Part shown: positions 1 through 5,877 of the stretch, piece by piece | How positions within the stretch are numbered: the stretch's first letter is position 1 | How the letters are laid out: every line of letters begins with the position of its first letter | NCBI GenBank assembly: GCA_900546735.1 | Contig: URDW01000118.1 | Location: 1 to 6,503, forward strand | Reading direction: 5' to 3' | Source: an uncultured Oscillospiraceae bacterium | GTDB taxonomy: Bacteria > Bacillota > Clostridia > Oscillospirales > Acutalibacteraceae | DNA length: 6,503 bases | The notes under the pieces: model-generated | The model's input: only the letters and a program-made list of their open reading frames with translations | What the model was told of the DNA's origin: nothing | Databases searched by the model: none | Translations under genes and position numbers: made by a program

Positions 1-46
1 AGATCGCTCAGTGTCTCGTGGGCTCGGAGATGTGTATAAGAGACAG
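1..46 (+). other. Untrimmed Illumina Nextera P7-side adapter (artefact)
   Basis: Bases 28-46 read AGATGTGTATAAGAGACAG, the 19-bp Tn5 mosaic end used in Nextera libraries. Bases 13-27 read GTCTCGTGGGCTCGG, the Nextera read-2 linker. Bases 1-4 (AGAT) match the end of the P7 primer, and bases 5-12 (CGCTCAGT) occupy the 8-base i7 index slot; from memory this matches index N724. The order and spacing fit the adapter exactly, so this is library sequence left on a contig end and not a mobile element of the organism. It creates a spurious plus-strand reading frame that includes the typical adapter peptide GDVYKRQ. Any gene model crossing base 47 should be cut there. Confidence 0.98.
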
Positions 47-566
47 CGCCGGCCTCGTGGGCGACTTTCGCAAATTTTTCAATGTCTAAAATCTCCAGGC
101 TGGGGTTTGCAATGGTCTCGCCGAAAAAGGCTTTTGTGTTCGGCTTTACGGCTGCGCGCAGCTCGTCTTCGCTGGCGTGGGGCGAAACAAAGGTAAAGTC
201 AATGCCCAGCTTACGCATCGTTACGTTAAACAGGTTGAACGTGCCGCCGTAGATCGCGGAGGAGGAGACGATGTGGTCGCCGGCCTGCGCAATGTTGAAC
301 ACGCTGTAGAATGCCGCCGCCTGGCCGCTGCCGGTCAGCATGGCCGCTACGCCGCCCTCCAGCAGGGCGATCTTGGCCGCCGCGTTGTCGCAGGTGGGGT
401 TTTGCAGGCGGGAGTAAAAGTAGCCCGTCGCCTTCAGGTCGAACAGGTCGCCCATCTCCTGCGAGCTGTCATATTTATAGGTCGTGCTCTGCACGATCGG
501 GAAAACGCGCGGTTCGCCGTTTTTCGGCTTGTACGCGCCCTGTACACAAATGGTTTCCAGTTTCAT
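47..566 (-). CDS. metY: O-acetylhomoserine sulfhydrylase-type PLP enzyme, N-terminal 173 residues (partial)
   Basis: This is the N-terminal part of a Cys/Met-metabolism PLP-dependent enzyme (cystathionine gamma-synthase superfamily), closest to O-acetylhomoserine sulfhydrylase. That enzyme makes homocysteine or methionine from O-acetylhomoserine and a sulfide or thiol in the cytoplasm. Reading from ATG at 566, the visible motifs are FPIVQSTTY (22-30), YFYSRLQNPT (49-58, with the Tyr and Arg that usually contact the PLP phosphate across the dimer), GSGQAA (79-84, phosphate-binding loop), SAIYGGT (103-109, with the Tyr that stacks on PLP) and GETIANP (149-155). The family is usually about 420-430 residues, so roughly 60% is missing, including the PLP lysine, because the sequence ends in adapter. 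The start is supported by a strong ribosome binding site. It lies 54 bp after the mutase-like gene on the same strand. Close relatives such as methionine gamma-lyase cannot be fully excluded from the N-terminus alone. Confidence 0.9.
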
Positions 567-574
567 TTGGGTTT

Positions 575-580
575 CTCCTT
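575..580 (-). promoter_or_regulatory. Ribosome binding site of metY
   Basis: The minus strand reads AAAGGAGAAACCCAA directly before the ATG at 566. The AAGGAG core is 8 nt from the start codon, which fixes this start. Confidence 0.8.
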
Positions 581-608
581 TCGGTTTACGTCAGTTCTAT
601 TCTGTGCA

Positions 609-618
609 CTTTTGCGCA
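609..618 (-). promoter_or_regulatory. Recurrent intergenic decamer TGCGCAAAAG (copy 1, before metY)
   Basis: The minus strand reads TGCGCAAAAG, 42 nt before the metY start. The same decamer, exact or with one change, lies before the mutase-like gene and before the PAS-like gene, each time reading towards the gene. Its function is unknown and chance remains possible. Confidence 0.25.
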
Positions 619-620
619 GT

Positions 621-1829
621 TCAGTCATGCAGAAAGTGCGCCATAATGTCGGGGCCGTGGTCTATGAAAACACCGGTGGCTTTTGCCGTATTTTCGTTGA
701 TGGTGGCCACGCCCGTCACCTCTTTGTTTTTGTGGTAAATGAGGTAGGGCACCGGGTCAGACGCGTGCGTGCGCGTCACGATTGGGGTCGGGTGGTCGGG
801 TAAAATCATGATCTTGTAGTCGTCGTAGGCTTTCAGCCCTTCCAGCAGGCGGGGCAGCACGCGGCTGTCGATCATTTCAATGGCTTTTACCTTGTTTTCC
901 GGTTCGTTGCGGTGGCCGCACTCGTCCGGCGCTTCAAAGTGGATGTAGACCAGGTCGTTTCTGGTCAAAAGATCGAGCGCCGCGTCGGCCTTGCCCTCAA
1001 AATTGGTGTCAATGTAGCCGGTCGCGCCCTCGACCTCGGCCACTTCCATTTCGGCGCAGCGGCCAATGCCCTTGATCAGGTCCACGGCCGACACCACGCC
1101 GCCTTTTATGCCGTACACTTTTTCAAACGGCGGGAACGCCGGGCGCTTGCCCTCGCCCCAAAGCCAGATGGAGTTGGCCGGGCGCTTGCCCTCGGCCACG
1201 CGCTTAAGGTTTACCGGGTGGTTTTTGAGAATGTCGTAGCTTTTTTTCATCATGTCGATCAGCACCTTGGCGTTCGCATCGGCCGACAGGTACGGCCCGA
1301 TCACTTTGCCGCTGATGTCGTGCGGCGGCGTCATATTGCCAAGCTTTGTCGTGCCGTTTTTCCAGATCAGGCAGTGGCGGTACGAAACGCCGGGGTAAAA
1401 GCAAAACGCGTCGCTGCCGAACGCCTCTTCGACCGCGGCGATCAGCTCGCGCGCTTCTTCGGTCGAAATGTCGCCGGCGCAGTAGTCCTCCATCACTTTT
1501 TCTGCATACGGCGCGTCGTCGGGCGACAGGGTCACCAGATTGGTGCGAAGCGACACGTCCGTGGGCGCCATGTCAATGCCGATGGAGGCGGCTTCCAGCG
1601 GGCTGCGGCCGGTGTAGTACTGCATCGGGTCAAAGCCCATCACGCTCATGTTGGCCACGTCGGAGCCGGGCTTCAGCCCCTCGGCCACCGTGCGTACAAG
1701 ACCCACTTCGGCCTTGCCGGCCAGCGCGTCCATATTCGGCTTGTCGGCCACTTCCATCGGCGTTTTGCCGCCGAGCGCCGGCACGGGGTAGTCGGCCATG
1801 CCATCGTAAAGTACAACAACATACTTCAT
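621..1829 (-). CDS. Cofactor-independent phosphoglycerate mutase-like phosphotransferase (possible alternative homoserine kinase)
   Basis: This 402-residue protein belongs to the alkaline-phosphatase-fold, archaeal-type (ApgM-like) family of 2,3-bisphosphoglycerate-independent phosphoglycerate mutases, at the usual length of about 400. The predicted two-metal site is complete: Asp9 in YDGMAD, Ser56 in GSDVANMSVMG (presumed phospho-acceptor), Asp302 and His306 in EAPDECGHRNE, Asp345 and His346 in LPDHPTP, and His355 in RTHASDP. These parallel the Asp/Ser/Asp/His/Asp/His/His set of classical iPGM. No signal peptide or membrane segment is seen, so it should be cytoplasmic. The bacterial subgroup of this family has been proposed, from genome context, to act as homoserine kinase in organisms lacking ThrB. 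The metY-like gene 54 bp downstream also belongs to homoserine metabolism, which fits that idea without proving it. True mutase activity in glycolysis is the alternative. Start ATG at 1829 follows an AAGGA site. The stop is TGA. Confidence 0.9.
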   Translation of the reverse strand: MKYVVVLYDGMADYPVPALGGKTPMEVADKPNMDALAGKAEVGLVRTVAEGLKPGSDVANMSVMGFDPMQYYTGRSPLEAASIGIDMAPTDVSLRTNLVTLSPDDAPYAEKVMEDYCAGDISTEEARELIAAVEEAFGSDAFCFYPGVSYRHCLIWKNGTTKLGNMTPPHDISGKVIGPYLSADANAKVLIDMMKKSYDILKNHPVNLKRVAEGKRPANSIWLWGEGKRPAFPPFEKVYGIKGGVVSAVDLIKGIGRCAEMEVAEVEGATGYIDTNFEGKADAALDLLTRNDLVYIHFEAPDECGHRNEPENKVKAIEMIDSRVLPRLLEGLKAYDDYKIMILPDHPTPIVTRTHASDPVPYLIYHKNKEVTGVATINENTAKATGVFIDHGPDIMAHFLHD

Positions 1830-1838
1830 AAAAATCTG

Positions 1839-1843
1839 TCCTT
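1839..1843 (-). promoter_or_regulatory. Ribosome binding site of the mutase-like gene
   Basis: The minus strand reads TAAGGACAG before the ATG at 1829. The AAGGA core is 9 nt from the start codon, a normal spacing. Confidence 0.7.
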
Positions 1844-1844
1844 A

Positions 1845-1854
1845 CTTCTGCGCA
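1845..1854 (-). promoter_or_regulatory. Recurrent intergenic decamer TGCGCAGAAG (copy 2, before the mutase-like gene)
   Basis: The minus strand reads TGCGCAGAAG, one base different from the copies before metY and the PAS-like gene. It ends 15 nt before the start codon, just upstream of the ribosome binding site. A TAAAAT -10-like hexamer lies upstream at 1866-1871 on the same strand, but it has no good -35 partner. Confidence 0.25.
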
Positions 1855-1877
1855 CAGGTGCGCGTATTTTAAAATGT

Positions 1878-1899
1878 GCGCCCGGCGGCTGCCGGGCGC
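1878..1899 (-). terminator. GC-rich hairpin after purL, probable terminator or attenuator
   Basis: On the minus strand GCGCCCGGC and GCCGGGCGC form a perfect 9-bp, all-GC stem around the 4-nt loop AGCC, starting 17 nt past the purL stop. The following bases are ACATTTTAAAA, so the uridine run is short and interrupted. The stem strength and its place right after the stop codon favour a Rho-independent terminator. The poor U-tract suggests it may be leaky, letting some purL transcription reach the next genes. Confidence 0.6.
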
Positions 1900-1916
1900 C
1901 TCAGGCTTTACGCCTT

Positions 1917-4900
1917 TTAGTCTTTAAAGTAATTTACGCCGCTTTCAAACAGCTGCAGGTCTTTTTCAAACGGCACGTTTTTGTAAAGGTCTTTGCCCTT
2001 GCGCTCGCAGTGACCCATTTTGCCGAACACGCGGCCGTCCGGGCTCGTAATGCCCTCTACCGCGCAGACGGAGCCATTCGGGTTGAACGGCATGTCGGCC
2101 ACGGGCTCGCCGTCCGGGTTCACATACTGTGTGGCGATCTGGCCGTTTTGGATCAGCTTTTGCAGCACTTCGGGCTCAGCCACAAAGCGGCCCTCGCCGT
2201 GCGAGATCGGCACGGCAAACATGTCGCCCGCGTTGACGCCGGCAAGCCACGGCGATTTTACGGAGGTCACGCGCGTGAAAGCGATCTGGCTGATGTGGCG
2301 GCCGATCGTGTTGAAGGTCAGGGTCGGGTCGTCCTCTTTGATCTCGCGGATCTCGCCGTAGGGCACCAGGCCAAGCTTGATGAGCGCCTGGAAGCCGTTG
2401 CAGATGCCGAGCATCAGGCCGTCGCGGCTGTTGAGCAGCTTCGTCACCGCCTCTTTTACATAGGGGTTGCGGAAAGTCGTGGCAATGAATTTGCCGGAGC
2501 CCTCGGGCTCGTCACCGCCGGAAAAGCCGCCGGGCAGCATCACGATCTGGCTGTTTTCGATCATTTTTACCATTTGCTGAATGGTCTCTTCAATGCCGGC
2601 CGGCGTCAGGTTCTTGACCACCAGCACCTGCGCCTCGCCGCCGGCCTTTTCAAAGGCGCGGGCGGTGTCCACCTCGCAGTTCGTGCCGGGGAAAGCCGGA
2701 ATAAAGATGCGCGGCTTCGCCACCTTGTTTTTCGCAATGAATACGGCGCGGTCCTTGTAAAGCGGCACGTCTTTCATCTGGGCGCTTTCGCCGCTGTTTG
2801 TCGGGAACACTTTTTCCAGCTTCTTCGTCCATTCGCCGATCAGTTCGTCGGTCGTAATGACGCTGCCGTCCAGAATAAATACGCCGTTGCTGTTCGTTGT
2901 GCCAAGCGCAGTGCCGCCGAAGTCCTCGCCGTCGGCCAGTTCCACCACGAACGAGCCCTGCAGCGGGGCAAAGAGCGTTTCGGGGGCAAGCCCCTGCGCA
3001 AAGGTGAAGCCGGTCTTGTTGCCGAAGGCCATTTTGCACACGCAGGCCGCGGCGCCGCCCTCTTTCACAACGCTGGCGGCCAGAATTTTGCCGCTTCTGA
3101 CGCCTTCGTATACGCGCATCATCAGCGCCATGGCTTTTTCATAATCGGGCATGCCGCTTGTTTCGTCGACAGGAAGGGGCAAAAGCTGCACGGCAGAGCC
3201 GTTATGCTTAAAGGCGGCCGAAACGGTCTTAGAGGCTTTCGACATGCCCACGGCAAAGCAGACGAGCGTGGGCGGCACGTCCATTTCGTTGAACGAACCG
3301 CTCATGGAGTCCTTGCCGCCGATGGACGGTGTTTTGTAGCCGATCTGCGCTTCCAGTGCGCCGAGCAGCGCGGCAGCCGGCTTGCCCCAGCGGTGCGCGT
3401 CTTCGCTCATGCGTTCAAAATATTCCTGCATCGTCAGGCGCGCTTTGGAGGGGTCGCACCCGGCGGCGGCCAGTTTGGCCAGGCTTTCGCTTACGGCGTA
3501 GGCGGCCGAGTGGAACGGGCTCCAGTCCGACATGGCCGGAATAAAGCCGTAGCTCATCACGCTCACGTCGTCGGTCTCGCCCTTCAGCAGCGGCAGCTTG
3601 GCGGCCATGACTTCTTCGGGTGTCAGCTGGTAGGTGCCGGCGTAGGGCATCAGCACCGTGGCCGCGCCGATCGACGCGTCAAAACGCTCCACAAGGCCCT
3701 TTTGCGAGCAGACCTCCAGGCGCGACAGGTTTTTCCTGAGCGCTTCGGCCGGGGCAAGGCCCTGCAGCGCCTGGGGCACATGCGTTCTGTAGCTGGTGTC
3801 GCAGGCGGCCTCTTCAATGGCGGCGGTTGCGTGCTGCGTGACGCCGTTGGTGTTCAAAAAGCTGCGCGCAATGTCCACGATCTTGTCGCCGCGCCACGTC
3901 ATTTCCAGCCGGTTCGTGTCGGTCACAACGGCCACGGGCGTCGCTTCCAGGTTTTCACTTTCGGCCAGTTCGGCAAAGCGCGCCGTGTCGTTTTTATCGA
4001 GCACAACGGCCATGCGCTCCTGGCTTTCGGAAATGGCAAGCTCCGTGCCGTCGAGGCCGTCGTATTTTTTCGGTACTTTGTCCAGGTCTATCTGCAGCCC
4101 GTCGGCCAGTTCGCCGATGGCTACGCAAACGCCGCCCGCGCCAAAGTCGTTGCAGCGTTTGATCATGCGCGCCGCTTCCCTGTTGCGGAACAGGCGCTGC
4201 AGCTTGCGCTCGGTCGGGGCGTTACCCTTTTGCACCTCGGCGCCGCATGTCTCGAGCGATTCTGCGTCGTGCGCTTTGGAGGAGCCGGTCGCGCCGCCGC
4301 AGCCGTCACGCCCGGTGCGGCCGCCCAGCAGCACGATGATGTCGCCGGGCACGGGGCGCTCGCGCACCACGTTTTCGGCCGGCGATGCGCCGATCACGGC
4401 GCCGATCTCCATGCGCTTGGCCACATAGCCGGCGTCGTAAAGCTCGGTCACCTGGCCGGTCGCCAGACCGATCTGGTTGCCGTAGGAGGAGTAGCCCTGC
4501 GCGGCGGCCGTTGTAATTTTGGACTGGGGCAGCTTGCCCGGCAGCGTCTCTTCAAACGGGGTAGTCGGGTCGCCAGCGCCGGTCACGCGCATGGCCTGGT
4601 ACACATAGGCACGGCCCGACAGCGGGTCGCGGATAGCGCCGCCCAGGCAGGTGGCCGCGCCGCCGAACGGCTCAATTTCGGTCGGGTGGTTGTGGGTCTC
4701 GTTTTTAAACTGCACGATCCACGGCTCTTCCTTGCCGTCTACCGTAATGTTTACACGGATCGAGCAGGCGTTGATCTCTTCGCTCTCGTCCAGATCGTCC
4801 ACCAGGCCGCGCTTTTTAAGCACCTTGGTGCCCAGGCAGGCCAGGTCCATCAGGCAAACGTTTTTCTGCGCTTCTTTTTCGCCGTAGGCTTCTTTTCTAA

Positions 4901-5678
4901 GCGCAAAGTAGTGCTCGATCGCATCCCTTACGGCTTCGGCGTAGCCGCTCTCGCCCTCGGCCGTAATGGCGTCAAGCGTGGTGGAAAACGTGGTGTGGCG
5001 GCAGTGGTCGCTCCAGTAGGTGTCGATGACCTTCAGCTCGGTCAGGCTGGGGTCGCGTTTTTCCTGCGTTTTGAAGTAGTCCTGCACAAAGGCCAGGTCC
5101 TGCAGACTCATGGCAAAGCCCATGTCGTGGTGGTAGGCCTGCAGGGCGGGCGTGTCCATTTCGGTAAAGCCGGCAATGCGGGCAATGTCCTGCGGGCGGT
5201 CTGCCGTCATCTCCAGCGTTTCGGGCGTTTCCATGGAGGCTTCGCGGCTCTCGACCGGGTTGATCATGTAGGCTTTGATCTTGTCAAATTCCTCGTCGCT
5301 CACGTCGCCTTTTACCGCAATGATCTTGGCGCTCGTCACAAGGGGGCGCTCGCCGCCCGTCAAAAGCTGGATGCACTGCGCGGCGGAGTCGGCGCGCTGG
5401 TCGTACTGGCCGGGCAGGTACTCGGTGGCAAACACCCGATAATCTGCCGGCAGGTCAAGCGATGTGTAAACGTTGTCCAGGTTCGCCTCGCTGAAAACCT
5501 GGCGCACGGCGTCCTCAAACTGGCCGGGCGTCAGCCCCTGGGCAAAATAGCGGTTGACCAGGCGCACCTGCTCAATGCCTGCAATGCCCACGTTTTCGCG
5601 CAGGTCGGTGCAGATGTGGCGCGCTTCAATGTCGTTCCCGCTCTTCTTTTCCACAAAAATCCGGTAAACCTCTGCCAT
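1917..5678 (-). CDS. purL: Phosphoribosylformylglycinamidine synthase, single-chain with fused glutaminase domain
   Basis: FGAM synthase carries out the fourth step of purine biosynthesis, the ATP- and glutamine-dependent amination of FGAR to FGAM, in the cytoplasm. The 1253-residue chain has the full large-PurL order. A PurS-like N-terminal region spans about 1-145. A linker follows with DTYWSDHCRHTTF (219-231). The first synthase half carries FKNETHNHPTEIEPFGGAA (324-342), GGRTGRDGCGGATGSS (452-467), DFGAGG (511-516) and SESQERM (550-556). The second half has SIGGKDSMSG (785-794). The C-terminal class I glutaminase runs from about 989, with the PGTN loop (997-1000), PGGFSGGDE (1049-1057), nucleophile Cys1093 in LGICNGFQ, and His1223 with Glu1225 in MGHCER. 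It is the single-chain form typical of many Clostridia and streptococci, unlike the split PurS/PurQ/PurL of Bacillus. No other purine gene is in view. ATG at 5678 follows a strong AAAGGAG site and the stop is TAA. All expected catalytic residues are present, so the gene appears intact. Confidence 0.97.
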   Translation of the reverse strand: MAEVYRIFVEKKSGNDIEARHICTDLRENVGIAGIEQVRLVNRYFAQGLTPGQFEDAVRQVFSEANLDNVYTSLDLPADYRVFATEYLPGQYDQRADSAAQCIQLLTGGERPLVTSAKIIAVKGDVSDEEFDKIKAYMINPVESREASMETPETLEMTADRPQDIARIAGFTEMDTPALQAYHHDMGFAMSLQDLAFVQDYFKTQEKRDPSLTELKVIDTYWSDHCRHTTFSTTLDAITAEGESGYAEAVRDAIEHYFALRKEAYGEKEAQKNVCLMDLACLGTKVLKKRGLVDDLDESEEINACSIRVNITVDGKEEPWIVQFKNETHNHPTEIEPFGGAATCLGGAIRDPLSGRAYVYQAMRVTGAGDPTTPFEETLPGKLPQSKITTAAAQGYSSYGNQIGLATGQVTELYDAGYVAKRMEIGAVIGASPAENVVRERPVPGDIIVLLGGRTGRDGCGGATGSSKAHDAESLETCGAEVQKGNAPTERKLQRLFRNREAARMIKRCNDFGAGGVCVAIGELADGLQIDLDKVPKKYDGLDGTELAISESQERMAVVLDKNDTARFAELAESENLEATPVAVVTDTNRLEMTWRGDKIVDIARSFLNTNGVTQHATAAIEEAACDTSYRTHVPQALQGLAPAEALRKNLSRLEVCSQKGLVERFDASIGAATVLMPYAGTYQLTPEEVMAAKLPLLKGETDDVSVMSYGFIPAMSDWSPFHSAAYAVSESLAKLAAAGCDPSKARLTMQEYFERMSEDAHRWGKPAAALLGALEAQIGYKTPSIGGKDSMSGSFNEMDVPPTLVCFAVGMSKASKTVSAAFKHNGSAVQLLPLPVDETSGMPDYEKAMALMMRVYEGVRSGKILAASVVKEGGAAACVCKMAFGNKTGFTFAQGLAPETLFAPLQGSFVVELADGEDFGGTALGTTNSNGVFILDGSVITTDELIGEWTKKLEKVFPTNSGESAQMKDVPLYKDRAVFIAKNKVAKPRIFIPAFPGTNCEVDTARAFEKAGGEAQVLVVKNLTPAGIEETIQQMVKMIENSQIVMLPGGFSGGDEPEGSGKFIATTFRNPYVKEAVTKLLNSRDGLMLGICNGFQALIKLGLVPYGEIREIKEDDPTLTFNTIGRHISQIAFTRVTSVKSPWLAGVNAGDMFAVPISHGEGRFVAEPEVLQKLIQNGQIATQYVNPDGEPVADMPFNPNGSVCAVEGITSPDGRVFGKMGHCERKGKDLYKNVPFEKDLQLFESGVNYFKD

Positions 5679-5685
5679 ATTTTTT

Positions 5686-5692
5686 CTCCTTT
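5686..5692 (-). promoter_or_regulatory. Ribosome binding site of purL
   Basis: The minus strand reads AAAAAAGGAGAAAAAAT before the ATG at 5678. AAAGGAG ends 7 nt before the start and fixes it. Confidence 0.85.
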
Positions 5693-5724
5693 TTTCGTAT
5701 TTATATAAAGAAAGTTACAGAAGT

Positions 5725-5753
5725 ATCTTAACATAAAGAGCGGTGATTTTCTA
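5725..5753 (-). promoter_or_regulatory. Predicted sigma-A-type promoter for purL
   Basis: On the minus strand TAGAAA (5753-5748) and TAAGAT (5730-5725) are separated by 17 bp, and the -10 hexamer is preceded by TGT, an extended -10 pattern. Each hexamer matches four of six consensus bases. Transcription would start near 5718, giving a leader of about 40 nt. That is too short for a purine riboswitch, and none is recognisable upstream. Confidence 0.45.
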
Positions 5754-5810
5754 CTGTTATTTTGGATTTTTTCATTTTTCATAATGAATTCAAAAAAGCG
5801 TTAAAAAAAG

Positions 5811-5841
5811 TTAGCAAATCAAAAGGCGCATGTGCTATACT
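5811..5841 (+). promoter_or_regulatory. Predicted extended -10 promoter for the PAS-like gene
   Basis: The plus strand has TGCTATACT, a TGn extended -10 followed by TATACT (5836-5841), which matches the consensus in five of six positions. The best -35 candidate is TTAGCA (5811-5816), with a long 19-bp spacer. Transcription would start near 5848, about 30 nt before the ATG. Confidence 0.5.
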
Positions 5842-5846
5842 ATTCT

Positions 5847-5856
5847 TGCGCAAAAG
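5847..5856 (+). promoter_or_regulatory. Recurrent intergenic decamer TGCGCAAAAG (copy 3, before the PAS-like gene)
   Basis: The plus strand reads TGCGCAAAAG at about the predicted transcription start, identical to the copy before metY. Its first part lies in the perfect 8-bp palindrome TTGCGCAA (5846-5853), which could suit a dimeric regulator. No binding protein is known to me. Confidence 0.25.
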
Positions 5857-5863
5857 ACTTTGG

Positions 5864-5868
5864 AAGGA
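5864..5868 (+). promoter_or_regulatory. Ribosome binding site of the PAS-like gene
   Basis: GGAAGGA precedes the ATG at 5878, with the AAGGA core 9 nt from the start. It supports this start over an in-frame TTG at 5860, which has no such site. Confidence 0.65.
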
Positions 5869-5877
5869 CTGAGTGGA

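Noticed and set aside
28..46. Tn5 mosaic end as evidence of a natural transposon
   Set aside because: It is joined to the Nextera linker, an index and the P7 tail, so it comes from library preparation.
11..196. Small 61-residue plus-strand frame at the contig start
   Set aside because: Its first 12 residues are translated adapter (ending GDVYKRQ), and the remainder is antisense to metY.
177..803. A 208-residue plus-strand open frame near the left end
   Set aside because: It lies opposite metY and the end of the mutase-like gene, has no protein-like motif, and is explained by the same codon bias.
912..5708. A 1598-residue plus-strand open frame that could be taken for a giant gene
   Set aside because: It is the exact codon-register antisense of purL and the mutase-like gene. 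Its translation is low-complexity, rich in Arg, His, Val and Ala, with no recognisable domain, and there is no clear ribosome binding site. Both minus-strand genes are full-length and recognisable.
5699..5709. TTATATAA as the -10 box of purL
   Set aside because: A start from it would fall at or just before the ribosome binding site and leave almost no leader, and no -35 partner is present. The TAGAAA/TAAGAT pair fits better.
5531..5782. An 83-residue minus-strand frame starting upstream of purL
   Set aside because: It overlaps the purL 5' end in another frame, and beyond that point its sequence is a frame-shifted reading of purL. No ribosome binding site or conserved feature supports it.
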